NCBI GenBank assembly: GCA_003162115.1
Contig: PMMV01000101.1
Location: 13,638-26,140, forward strand
Origin: Methanobacterium sp.
GTDB lineage: Archaea > Methanobacteriota > Methanobacteria > Methanobacteriales > Methanobacteriaceae
Length of the DNA: 12,503 nucleotides
Reading direction: 5' to 3'
Shown here: piece by piece, positions 1 to 7,620 of the stretch
Layout: each line of letters starts with the position of its first letter
Numbering within the stretch: position 1 is the stretch's first letter
Program-made: the position numbers and the translations under genes
The notes under the pieces: model-generated
The model's input: the letters and a program-made list of their open reading frames with translations, nothing else
Database searches by the model: none
What the model was told of the DNA's origin: nothing

Positions 1-235
1 CTATTAATATCCATTCATTTGATGTTTGATCTCGAGCAAACTGCCTTGCTGGATCTGCATAGCCCAGATTTTCATAATAAAATATTTTATCGGTATATTC
101 CTTGGCAATTTCAATTGTTTTATCCGTGCTGTACATATCAACAACAACTATTTCATCGGCCCACTTAACAGATTCTAAACAGTTTTTAAGGTTTTTTTCT
201 TCGTTGTATGTGTTTATTGATACGGATATTTTCAT
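1..235 (-). CDS. Family 2 glycosyltransferase, N-terminal 78 residues (runs off left edge)
   Basis: This is the start of a GT-A fold glycosyltransferase that would transfer a sugar from a nucleotide donor at the cytoplasmic membrane face. It opens MKISVSINTYNEEKNLKNCL, the usual GT2 first strand and helix with the T-Y-N-E-E signature. The second strand reads WADEIVVVDMYSTDKT, matching the family pattern VVDSxSTDxT with Met-Tyr in the variable place. The later stretch around GYADPARQFA, followed by NEWILI, resembles the WaaE-like subgroup (G-x-x-x-Q/R-N-x-A then W-x-L-x-x-D). The metal-binding DxD would come just past the window edge. The start at 235 is supported by an AGAGGT Shine-Dalgarno site about 8 nt upstream. 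The gene follows the flippase on the same strand and probably builds the glycan it exports. Acceptor and sugar cannot be told from this fragment. Confidence 0.88.
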   Translation of the reverse strand, partial: MKISVSINTYNEEKNLKNCLESVKWADEIVVVDMYSTDKTIEIAKEYTDKIFYYENLGYADPARQFARDQTSNEWILI

Positions 236-275
236 TCAAAGACCTCTAATGAATATTGTTTAATGAACTACTATT

Positions 276-300
276 TCATTTTATATTTATTTATAAATGT
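276..300 (-). promoter_or_regulatory. Possible TATA element for the left-edge glycosyltransferase
   Basis: Read on the minus strand, the 25 nt directly after the flippase stop are ACATTTATAAATAAATATAA-like. They give two overlapping archaeal TATA candidates centred near 294 and 280. Initiation about 25 nt downstream would leave a 20-35 nt leader that includes the AGAGGT ribosome site. The region is so AT-rich that chance matches are easy, so this is a weak call. Confidence 0.3.
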
Positions 301-1767
301 TTAACTTCTACCAATTATCTTTTTAAATAGGTTAATATCATCTTCTGAAAATGTTTTTAAGATGTATAAAACCCCGAAGTATATGATTGTTGATAAGAGA
401 ATCACTAGTATGATATTTGCATTTATTAGAATAATAACTAGTCCCATAATTAAACTTGCTAATGCGGGTTTTAGTAAAATTTTGAGAATTGGAATCTTAT
501 ATCCATGAACATTCATAATATGGAACCAAAACATAAAGCATGTCAATTCTGTAAGTACAGTAATGAAACAAGCTGCTATTAAACCATATTTTGGTAACAG
601 CAGTAAATTCAGGACTATATTCAGTAGCATGGCAACAAATGTTGTTTTAACAGTATCTCGTTGTTTGTTTATAGAATTTATAGCTGTTCCTAGAATATAA
701 TTGATGAATATTATTGGGATGGACCAGATCAGAATCTGAAGTGCAACTATTGATTGTGAAAATCCTGATTTGTATATGATTAATATTATTGGATTAGCAA
801 GGAGAGTTGTACCTACTGCAATGGGCAGTCCAAGGATAACTAGATATTTAACGGATCTTTCATATGAAATCTTTAACAATTCTTTAGAAGACACATTTAA
901 TCTGGAAAGCATTGGAAATATGGCACTTACATACACTAACGGTACAAACATTAAGGCGGTCATTAAACTATAAGCGGCGTTGTACAATCCTACAGCCACA
1001 TTACCATTTATTATTTGTAGTAGTATAGTATCTACCCTAAAGGCAATCAATAAGAAAACACTTGATATGGTGAGGGGAATTGCTTCGATTATAAGAAATT
1101 TCCATAGAATCAGATCTATTTCTACTTTTGATAGTATAAACTTCCACAGATTCAAATCAACCTCTATTCTTGGTAAAACAAACTTCCACATGCAGATTAT
1201 AATGCCGTAAATTAATGATATTACGCTGGCAATTAAATATATCCAACCAAAATTTACTATGGACAGCTGATAATTAATAATTAGTAAAATACCTGAAAAC
1301 ATTATGATACTGTTTATTATTTGACCAATCGATTGATACTCCATTTTTTCGTATGCCTGGAAGACAGAGTAAAAAATTGCTGTAAAAGCACCAACAACAA
1401 ATGAAATGGTAATTAAATATATTACAGAAGCAATTTGAGGAGGATAATGGAGCAGGGTAACAACCAAAACCATTGAAACTAAGGTAATGCTGCTTAATAT
1501 TATTTTTAAAGCTATGGTATTTCCAATATATTTATTTGCTAGTGATTTATCCCTTGATACTTCCCTTACTGTGAGGGTGCTGAGACCCAATTCAGTGAAT
1601 ATTGACAGTATTGCACCTAAAGCAAGTGCAAATGATATTGTTCCAAAACCAGATGCACCCAGATAACGAGCAGTGTAAATGGTGTAGAAAAAAGCCAGAA
1701 TATAACTTATAATCTGGGATATGAGTAGGACCGTTGTATTTTTTGCAACTTTACGTACTGCACTCAT
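301..1767 (-). CDS. Wzx-type oligosaccharide flippase (polysaccharide biosynthesis protein)
   Basis: This is a polytopic inner-membrane protein of the MOP/PST flippase superfamily, expected to move lipid-linked oligosaccharide across the membrane. It shows 12-14 hydrophobic segments. The N-terminus has the family signature A-K-N-T-T-V-L-L-I-S, then YTARYLGASGFGTISFA, followed by E-L-G-L-S-T-L-T-V-R-E near the first cytoplasmic loop. The middle contains VGLYNAAYSLM, the diagnostic segment before the second half. ATG at 1776 has AGGA only 1 nt upstream. ATG at 1767 has it 10 nt upstream and gives an N-terminus that aligns with the neighbouring paralogue (MSAVRK versus MTTARR), so I prefer 1767. 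The protein is then 488 residues. It carries a 14-residue tandem repeat (positions 1105-1188) that is absent from the paralogue. No terminator is seen between it and the broken copy upstream, so they may share a transcript. Since the neighbour is broken, this copy probably supplies the activity. Confidence 0.9.
   Translation of the reverse strand: MSAVRKVAKNTTVLLISQIISYILAFFYTIYTARYLGASGFGTISFALALGAILSIFTELGLSTLTVREVSRDKSLANKYIGNTIALKIILSSITLVSMVLVVTLLHYPPQIASVIYLITISFVVGAFTAIFYSVFQAYEKMEYQSIGQIINSIIMFSGILLIINYQLSIVNFGWIYLIASVISLIYGIIICMWKFVLPRIEVDLNLWKFILSKVEIDLILWKFLIIEAIPLTISSVFLLIAFRVDTILLQIINGNVAVGLYNAAYSLMTALMFVPLVYVSAIFPMLSRLNVSSKELLKISYERSVKYLVILGLPIAVGTTLLANPIILIIYKSGFSQSIVALQILIWSIPIIFINYILGTAINSINKQRDTVKTTFVAMLLNIVLNLLLLPKYGLIAACFITVLTELTCFMFWFHIMNVHGYKIPILKILLKPALASLIMGLVIILINANIILVILLSTIIYFGVLYILKTFSEDDINLFKKIIGRS
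1105..1188 (-). repeat. In-frame tandem duplication, 2 x 42 nt, inside the intact flippase
   Basis: Two adjacent 42-nt units, 1188-1147 and 1146-1105 on the coding strand, encode WKFVLPRIEVDLNL and WKFILSKVEIDLIL. A third WKF starts directly after, at 1104. The units match at 30 of 42 bases by hand count, so the duplication is old. It lies in the cytoplasmic loop ahead of the central membrane segments. The neighbouring paralogue has a single copy here (WKFSIPKIEFDRSF then W). The extra 14 residues account for the length difference between the two proteins once the start sites are aligned. Confidence 0.85.
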
Positions 1768-1869
1768 AAGATTCATTTCCTAATAGGTTTTAAGTTGATA
1801 CAAAATACGAAGTTTAATGTAAATTTTTGATTAAATTATTATGATCTGTTTTCTTTTTTGATAATATAA

Positions 1870-3299
1870 CTATTTGCCTAATATACTCCTAAATATTTTA
1901 ATATCCTCATCATCTAATCCTTTTATTAAAATTAGGGTTATCATGTAAATTATGGTTGAGGTCAAGATTAACAGGAATAAATTCCAGTTTTTGAGGAAAA
2001 TTATAAAAACAGCCATTACAGTACTGGCTACAACTACTTTAATTAGGGTTGATAATTCTTTGCTGGATAATTGATAGCCCATGGATGAAACAACTTTGAT
2101 TAAAAGTAATAAAGATGATAGTTCGGTAAAAACTGTTACAAAACTGGCTGCAATGTAACTGTATTTAGGTATGAGTAAAATATTTAGAATAATATTTATT
2201 ACAGCATTAAAAACTGTTATTTTAGTTAAAACCAGCTGTTTGTTTGTAACTTCGAGTAAACGTGCAAATGCGCTGCTCATAAATATGAGTACTGCGGACC
2301 ACACCAGTATTTGCAGGACTATGATGGATGGAATAAATTGTGTTCCATAAATTAGTAGTATGATCTTATCTGCCAGTAATGTTGTGCCGACACCGAGTGG
2401 TATGCCAATTATGGTGGCATATTTGAAATATTTTTCATATGCAAGCCGAAGTGACTCCTTCGACGTTACATAAAATTTCGACATCACAGGGAAGGTAACT
2501 ACATTGAGTACAATGGGAACAAAGAGTAATACCACTATAAGATTGTAGGATGCACTGTACTATCCCACAACGGTGGTACCTACCATTATTGATAATAATA
2601 CAGAATCTATCAAGAAGTATATATTCATAAAAAGTGCTGTTACACCAAAGGGCCAAGCTTCTTTTATTTTTGGCTTCCAAAAACTTCGATCAAATTCGAT
2701 TTTTGGTATTGAGAACTTCCAGACGTATATCAGTAAAGTTTGTACTAGAATAATAGAACTTGAAAAAACGTAGACAGATGCAAAGTAAATGACATTGAAA
2801 TGGTAATATATTCCAATCAGAGTTCCAGCTAGCATTAACACACTGTTAAAGACGATGTTAATCGATAAATATTCATCTTTTCATTGGCTTGGAAAACTGA
2901 GGTTAGAATACTACCAAAAGCTGTTATTATGGTGGATAATGTTAGGAGGTATATAACAGTGGTTGTAACTTGATTGTAACCAATTAAATTAACTGTTATA
3001 GCAACTAATGCTACCATTAAAATTACAAGTAAAACTCTTATAATTGCAATATTGGTTATATATTTATTTGTAAAAGTTTTATCACGGGCAATATCCCTTA
3101 TCATTAACGTACTAAGACCCATATCAGCAAAAACACCATAGATACCTGTTATTGAAATACCTAGTGATATTATTCCAAAACCAGCAACTCCTAAATACCG
3201 TGCAGTGTACATAGTTATAAAAAATCCCAACAAATAACTTGTTATCTAGGCTATGAAGAGCACAGTGGTATTTTTTGCTATTCTACGGGCTGTGGTCAT
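1870..3299 (-). pseudogene. Broken paralogue of the Wzx-type flippase (two nonsense codons, one frameshift)
   Basis: Reading from ATG at 3299 (GAAGGT just upstream), the protein begins MTTARRIAKNTTVLFIA and then meets TAG at 3248-3246. The intact paralogue has CAG (Gln) there, in LLISQIISY. The frame continues as ITSYLLGFF...YTARYLGVAGFG to about 2874, ending FQANEKM. The next bases need one extra nucleotide to restore EKM(E)YLSINIVFNSVLML, which matches EKMEYQSI in the paralogue. The simplest reading is a deleted G between 2873 and 2874. The frame then runs to a second TAG at 2562-2560, inside VVG(*)YSASYNLI, where flippases usually have Leu or Trp. It ends normally at TAG 1872-1870. Repaired length is about 476 codons. 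Three independent lesions in an otherwise well-kept sequence mean it cannot make full-length flippase and was probably inactivated recently. Sequencing error is a less likely explanation. Confidence 0.9.
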
Positions 3300-3322
3300 A
3301 CCTTCAAATCTCTCTTTTTATT

Positions 3323-3339
3323 AAAAAAAATAAAAAAAA
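3323..3339 (-). terminator. Oligo-T archaeal terminator after the epimerase gene
   Basis: On the minus strand, just past the epimerase stop at 3346, the sequence is T8-A-T8. Runs of T on the coding strand are the standard intrinsic termination signal for archaeal RNA polymerase. If it is efficient, the flippase pair downstream needs its own promoter, and I see no convincing one in the 25 nt left before 3299, so partial read-through is likely. Confidence 0.7.
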
Positions 3340-3345
3340 TAAACT

Positions 3346-4275
3346 TCAATTTAATTTTTTAAACCATTCAACTGTTTCAGTCAATTCATCAGTAAAATCA
3401 TTTTTAGGTGAATATCCTAAGGATCTTGCCTTGGATATGTCGGCAACTGAATGTTTTATTTCACCAGGACGTTCATTTTTATATACCGGTTTAATATCTT
3501 TTTTCATGGTTTCTTTAATCATTTCAAACAAATAGTTGATTGTTGTACTCTTTCCAAGGCCAATATTATACGAACCAGTTTCATTAGATTCTGCTGCCAG
3601 TATATTCGCATCTACTACCTCTTTAACATTAACAAAATCCCTTGTCTGTTCTCCGTCACCATATATAACCGGTCTTTGATTTTTAAGTATTTTATCTATG
3701 AAAATAGGTATAACAGCTGCATATTGTGACTCTGGATCCTGTTTAGGTCCGAATACATTGAAATATCTAAGCGCTATGGTTGGAAGATCGTATATTTCAG
3801 AGTATAATGTACAGTACAGTTCTCCAGTAACTTTGGTAACTGCATAGGGCGAGAGGGGATTAACTGGATTTTTTTCACTTATTGGGAGGGATGCTGTTTC
3901 ACCGTAAACAGCTGATGATGAAGAGAATATTAACTTCTTTACACCACATTTCTTCGCGGCTTCAAGAACCTTTAATGTGCCTGTAATGTTTACTTCGTTT
4001 GATCTTAGAGGATCATTCACACTTTGAGGTACACTGGTCACAGCTGCCATATGATACACATAATCCACATCTTCAAAAATTCTTTCGAGGTTAACCCTGG
4101 TAATGTCACCGAAGTCCGTGTCTATCCTTGAGAAATCTAGATCTTGAATATTTTTAATATTTCCAGATGATTGATTATCAACTATTACCAAATCGTTGTT
4201 TTCATTTAGTCTTTCAACCAAGTGGGATCCAATGAATCCAAGACCACCTGTAACTGCTACCTTTTTATTCTTCAT
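3346..4275 (-). CDS. NAD-dependent sugar-nucleotide epimerase, GalE/WbpP-like (extended SDR)
   Basis: This is a cytoplasmic enzyme that interconverts UDP-hexoses at C4 through an NAD-bound keto intermediate, supplying a sugar donor for glycan assembly. From ATG 4275 it has 309 residues, typical of the family. Visible motifs are [10 protein letters not shown] (NAD-binding GxxGxxG) at the N-terminus, [16 protein letters not shown], and [10 protein letters not shown] with the catalytic Ser. SPYAVTK supplies the Tyr and Lys (148 and 152 when counted from the upstream GTG). [13 protein letters not shown] and [10 protein letters not shown] are in the substrate-binding half. The [13 protein letters not shown] segment resembles WbpP-type UDP-GlcNAc/GalNAc 4-epimerases, so an N-acetylated substrate is possible. 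A GTG at 4287 could extend it by four residues, but ATG 4275 starts right before the Rossmann strand and is preferred. It lies downstream of the DUF1616-like gene on the same strand. Confidence 0.9.
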   Translation of the reverse strand: MKNKKVAVTGGLGFIGSHLVERLNENNDLVIVDNQSSGNIKNIQDLDFSRIDTDFGDITRVNLERIFEDVDYVYHMAAVTSVPQSVNDPLRSNEVNITGTLKVLEAAKKCGVKKLIFSSSSAVYGETASLPISEKNPVNPLSPYAVTKVTGELYCTLYSEIYDLPTIALRYFNVFGPKQDPESQYAAVIPIFIDKILKNQRPVIYGDGEQTRDFVNVKEVVDANILAAESNETGSYNIGLGKSTTINYLFEMIKETMKKDIKPVYKNERPGEIKHSVADISKARSLGYSPKNDFTDELTETVEWFKKLN

Positions 4276-4327
4276 AATATTCCACACTGATACTTCTAAA
4301 TTAATAAATTCTTTTTAAATTTCTAAA

Positions 4328-4750
4328 TTATACCACATTTAAATAGATATAAACTGAACGATAAACAGTACCATTAGATGGTAACTTGTATAGTTTGAAT
4401 TCTAATGTCTGATTTCCAGCTTGTGTAGGCCTGAAAGAGTAATTTATCATCCTTGTCTCATTATTTAACAATGTATAATTTACATCGGATGTTGTTCCAC
4501 CGTTTAAGGTTGATTCCATAGTGTAACTAGTTGTGGCTTGTTCATGGTTAACAATTCCAATTGTAACATTAGCAGTTTCATTCACACTCAGGTTGGTTGG
4601 ATAATTGCCTGCCTTATCCCCTGTTCCTAAAATATAGAACTCTGTAAATTTATCACCTGGATTAGGTTTAACTATTATGTAAACTGTTGCTCCAACAGCA
4701 GCCACTAGTAAAACAATTAGTATTATTGTTAAAGTTTTATCAAAGTTCAT
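4328..4750 (-). CDS. Membrane-anchored DUF1616-like ectodomain protein, rich in N-glycosylation sequons
   Basis: This is a 140-residue protein with one N-terminal hydrophobic anchor (about residues 7-27), then a hydrophilic, beta-rich domain facing outward. The stretch DKFTEFYILGTGDKAGNYP is typical of the C-terminal domain of DUF1616 proteins of methanogens. Here that domain stands alone behind a single membrane helix, without the multi-span N-terminal part of longer members. The outer domain has eight N-x-S/T sequons (Asn 53, 57, 61, 91, 97, 103, 113, 126), which suggests it may be a target of archaeal oligosaccharyltransferase. The strong AGGGTG ribosome site 6 nt before ATG 4750 fixes the start. 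It heads the minus-strand glycan block and is divergent from the DUF2206 gene. The biochemical role is unknown; a surface or scaffold role is inference. Confidence 0.8.
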   Translation of the reverse strand: MNFDKTLTIILIVLLVAAVGATVYIIVKPNPGDKFTEFYILGTGDKAGNYPTNLSVNETANVTIGIVNHEQATTSYTMESTLNGGTTSDVNYTLLNNETRMINYSFRPTQAGNQTLEFKLYKLPSNGTVYRSVYIYLNVV

Positions 4751-4825
4751 TCTGACACCCTAAAAATTTAAATTAAATTCATTCTCAGCTTTTTATTATT
4801 TAAATATCTATTTATTCATAATAAG

Positions 4826-4855
4826 ATTATATAAATTCCTCTTTTTTATATTTCG
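4826..4855 (-). promoter_or_regulatory. Candidate TATA elements for the minus-strand glycan block
   Basis: On the minus strand this stretch holds CGAAATATAAAA (purine-rich BRE-like start followed by TATA) and then GGAATTTATATAATC. Initiation about 25 nt downstream would fall near 4806-4822 and give a 55-70 nt leader containing the AGGGTG ribosome site. This is the best-looking promoter candidate on the left side of the divergent region, but the whole region is AT-rich. Confidence 0.4.
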
Positions 4856-4943
4856 TATTCTGTGTCATATTAAAAAATATTGTTGCAAAATCTGTTATTA
4901 GAATATATTTTAGCCTAGAGATATACTTATAAAATTATAAATT

Positions 4944-4965
4944 ATTATGTGATATAGATCATAAT
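4944..4965. promoter_or_regulatory. Dyad ATTATG-N10-CATAAT next to the DUF2206 promoter (possible operator)
   Basis: Two perfect 6-nt half-sites in inverted orientation are separated by 10 nt, so their centres lie about one and a half helical turns apart. They sit a few bases upstream of the candidate TATA element at 4969-4979. That arrangement suits a dimeric regulator acting on the divergent pair. Sequence this AT-rich yields such dyads by chance, so support is weak. Confidence 0.25.
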
Positions 4966-4968
4966 TCT

Positions 4969-4979
4969 ATTTTTATAAG
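4969..4979 (+). promoter_or_regulatory. Candidate TATA element for the DUF2206 gene
   Basis: ATTTTTATAAG is centred near 4975, about 39 nt before ATG 5014. Initiation 25 nt downstream predicts a leader of roughly 12-15 nt. The bases just before the ATG (AAAAAAAGATTTAAA) hold no Shine-Dalgarno match, which agrees with translation from a very short leader. Confidence 0.4.
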
Positions 4980-5013
4980 AGAGTTATCCTAGAAAATTAA
5001 AAAAAGATTTAAA

Positions 5014-7395
5014 ATGTTGCTGAATAATCCCCTTCAAATGAACGACTGGAAATTTAGTCGGTTCATAAAATTGATTATCATAATACAAATCTTGATGCTG
5101 GTTGTTGTGGGATTAAATCTTAAAAACATTACAATTCCAGTTTTAAGTCAGTTAATAGTATTCATTTATTTAACATTCATACCAGGATATTTGATCTTAA
5201 GAATACTTCGTATACATCAGATGGGCAGTATCAAATCATTGCTGTATGCTGTGGGTTTGAGCGTATTAAGCGTGATGTTTTTAGGATTTCTGGCAAACAT
5301 GATACTTCCATTTACAGGAATTTCCAGCCCACTAACAATTTTCCCCATAGCTGTGGTTATAACTGTCTATGTAATTATTTTATCCATATTAAGCTATTTA
5401 AGCGATAAAAACTTTAATAATCCCAATTTAATCGACACTCAAGATATAATATCGCCGGTATTTCTATTTCTGTGTTTAATCCCATTTTTTGCCATTTTTG
5501 GCTCCTACACCATGAATTTATATCATAACAATATAATTTCCATGATATTATTGGCATTAATTGCTATTACCTTTGTTTTAGTGATTGTTGATAAGATACC
5601 AAAAAAATTATATCCATTTACCATTTGGATCATCTCCATATCTCTCATATATATGAGTTCTTTAATTTCACCCTACGTATGGGGATGGGACATACAAAAC
5701 GAATATTACATGGCAAATCTAGTTTTAACATTCTCCCACTGGAATTATATGTTACCGGATGCTTACAATTCAATGCTTAGTATTGTTATTTTGAGTCCAG
5801 TATACTCCTTGTTATCTAATCTCAGTTTAGATTATGTTTTAAAGATAATTATTCCATTCATATTCTCATTAATACCCCTAGGATTGTACAAGATATTTAA
5901 ATCACAGATACAATATTCTAAAATATCATTTATGGCGGTATTCCTTTTTATTTCCTTCAACACATTTTATATAGAACTACTTTCACTCACACGGGAAATG
6001 ACAGCAGAACTCTTTCTGGTGCTTTTATTGCTGTTATTTTTAGATAGAAAATTAAAATTAAATTTAATAGTGCTGATGTTTCTTTTCAGCATGGGCCTTG
6101 TTGTTTCCCACTACTCAACAGCATATTTCTTTATAGCAGCCCTTATTGGTGTTACTTTGATGCTTGGATTGTTTAATATTACACACTTTAATATCTCAAG
6201 GAATAAATTAGATTTTATAGGAAATAAAACTCTTTTAATTGTATTACCTTCAATCACTGCATTCACAGCTCTATTTGCATACATATGGTATAGTAGTTTC
6301 TCTCAGGGACTCGCTATTAATTCAATAATCGATGTTACAACTTACATCAAACAAGACTTTTTTGATTCATTAAATTTATGGATTCAACAATTAGGACTAG
6401 TTCCAGGTCCTTTAATATATGCTCTTTTAATAGTTTTACTGATCATTATTATTTTAATAATATTATACATGTTTAAAATAATTCAAAAACGGTTTCATAA
6501 CACTGAACATAACTGGACTGGCTCAATCTATGATAAAATTCGGGATAGACTAAACAACAAAGTCATTGCTGCTATAGGTATAGTTGTTCTGGTGATTCTT
6601 TGTTTCTTTTTAGGGGAAGAAATAACGTGGATCGTTACTGTTTTAAGGTACCTAAATTTCGCTGTTGTATTCTTCAGTTTAATGGGCATGGTCCTGGTAT
6701 TTCTGAAAATCTATGAAAAAAGATTTCAAAATACTTATATGGCATTTTCTGTTGTTGCAATTGTTATGCTAATTGCTGGTTTTCTTGTTCCTTCATTCGA
6801 AGGGGCTTTCAACATATCCCGTATATATGAATTATCATTCATCATCCTGTCCCCTTTATGTGTTATTGGGGGTATTAAAGTATTAGGATCAATCTATGAA
6901 GTTGTGAGTAGGAGAAAAATCGATGGTGAAGGTTCATTAAAGATATTTTCGGTATTTCTCCTTATTTTTATGCTTTTTAATACAGGATTTATTAGTGTAC
7001 TAACAGATCAGTCTATTCCAATGCATCTGAGTAATCAAAACCGATTATCCGATTATTATCCACTATTTGATTATGAGGAAGGTATTGGTGCGCAGTGGTT
7101 AATAGATAATAGGGTTAGCTCAAACATCTACACAGATGTTTATGGTAAATTCATATTTTACAGATTCACACCGAATATTAATGAGATTTCATCAAATAAC
7201 GGAATATCTGAATTCACACCCTATAACGCTACCAACACCTATATGTACCTAAGAAAATTAAACACTGAAAACGGTTATCTTGTGGGATATACAAGCCAAG
7301 CCAACCGTAACAGAATATATGCCGATCTAAGTAGCGTAACTAATCTCAAAAACAGAATATTTGATGATGGTGATTCAAGAGTGTATTACAGTTAA
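5014..7395 (+). CDS. DUF2206-type polytopic membrane protein, candidate GT-C glycosyltransferase
   Basis: This 793-residue protein has at least a dozen hydrophobic segments up to about residue 675 and a soluble C-terminal tail of roughly 115 residues, probably external. It matches my memory of the DUF2206 family of methanogen surface loci. Several features suggest a GT-C enzyme using a lipid-linked sugar. An acidic pair, Asp226 and Glu230 in WGWDIQNEYY, lies in an external loop after a membrane helix, where GT-C enzymes keep catalytic or metal-binding acids. SLTREMTAE is at about 324-332, SHYSTAY around His366, and SRIYELSF around Arg603. The tail has DYEEGIGAQWLIDNR near 690. The first ATG is used because no better start follows; there is no ribosome site. 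It is divergent from the DUF1616-like gene and likely acts on the same surface glycan. The reaction and acceptor are unknown. Confidence 0.82.
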   Translation: MLLNNPLQMNDWKFSRFIKLIIIIQILMLVVVGLNLKNITIPVLSQLIVFIYLTFIPGYLILRILRIHQMGSIKSLLYAVGLSVLSVMFLGFLANMILPFTGISSPLTIFPIAVVITVYVIILSILSYLSDKNFNNPNLIDTQDIISPVFLFLCLIPFFAIFGSYTMNLYHNNIISMILLALIAITFVLVIVDKIPKKLYPFTIWIISISLIYMSSLISPYVWGWDIQNEYYMANLVLTFSHWNYMLPDAYNSMLSIVILSPVYSLLSNLSLDYVLKIIIPFIFSLIPLGLYKIFKSQIQYSKISFMAVFLFISFNTFYIELLSLTREMTAELFLVLLLLLFLDRKLKLNLIVLMFLFSMGLVVSHYSTAYFFIAALIGVTLMLGLFNITHFNISRNKLDFIGNKTLLIVLPSITAFTALFAYIWYSSFSQGLAINSIIDVTTYIKQDFFDSLNLWIQQLGLVPGPLIYALLIVLLIIIILIILYMFKIIQKRFHNTEHNWTGSIYDKIRDRLNNKVIAAIGIVVLVILCFFLGEEITWIVTVLRYLNFAVVFFSLMGMVLVFLKIYEKRFQNTYMAFSVVAIVMLIAGFLVPSFEGAFNISRIYELSFIILSPLCVIGGIKVLGSIYEVVSRRKIDGEGSLKIFSVFLLIFMLFNTGFISVLTDQSIPMHLSNQNRLSDYYPLFDYEEGIGAQWLIDNRVSSNIYTDVYGKFIFYRFTPNINEISSNNGISEFTPYNATNTYMYLRKLNTENGYLVGYTSQANRNRIYADLSSVTNLKNRIFDDGDSRVYYS

Positions 7396-7434
7396 AAAGT
7401 ATTTGAACATTAATCTAGTATCATAAAGTATCAA

Positions 7435-7473
7435 TTTTTTAGTATTAATTACAACAAATAACATTCATTTTTT
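7435..7473 (+). terminator. Oligo-T tracts after the DUF2206 gene
   Basis: Two runs of six T on the coding strand (7435-7440 and 7468-7473) lie 40-80 nt past the DUF2206 stop and before the eha promoter region. This fits archaeal multi-site termination, which would insulate the hydrogenase operon from the glycan gene. Confidence 0.5.
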
Positions 7474-7500
7474 CCAGATATTATACTATAATTCTTGAAA

Positions 7501-7600
7501 AGATTTTTATACTGGTTAACAAGATTAACTAAATGAAAGAGTGTTATATTTTATACACATTCTTCAAATTAATAATTTTTATAGAAAACATTTATATATC
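7501..7600 (+). promoter_or_regulatory. eha operon promoter region with several TATA candidates
   Basis: Four TATA-like elements line up ahead of ehaA: 7503-7512 (ATTTTTATAC), 7541-7557 (within GTGTTATATTTTATACAC), 7575-7585 (TTTTTATAGA) and 7591-7599 (TTTATATAT, preceded by GAAAACA, which is BRE-like). The last looks best but would start transcription at about 7620, giving a leaderless ehaA message and wasting the AGGATGAT ribosome site at 7605-7612. The 7541-7557 element would give a leader of about 45 nt that includes it. Two small inverted repeats, GTTAA-N5-TTAAC at 7515-7529 and GTGT-N10-ACAC at 7541-7558, could bind regulators. Confidence 0.45.
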
Positions 7601-7620
7601 GAGTAGGATGATGTTCTATC

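Noticed and set aside
770..1210. Plus-strand frames of 67 and 76 codons opposite the intact flippase.
   Set aside because: Both are shadows of the minus-strand flippase and lack start signals.
1870..3299. Both internal stops of the broken flippase are TAG, suggesting UAG recoding (for example pyrrolysine).
   Set aside because: A 1-nt deletion also breaks the frame, so recoding alone cannot rescue it. Neither site is where a special residue is expected, and Methanobacteriales are not known to carry the pyrrolysine system.
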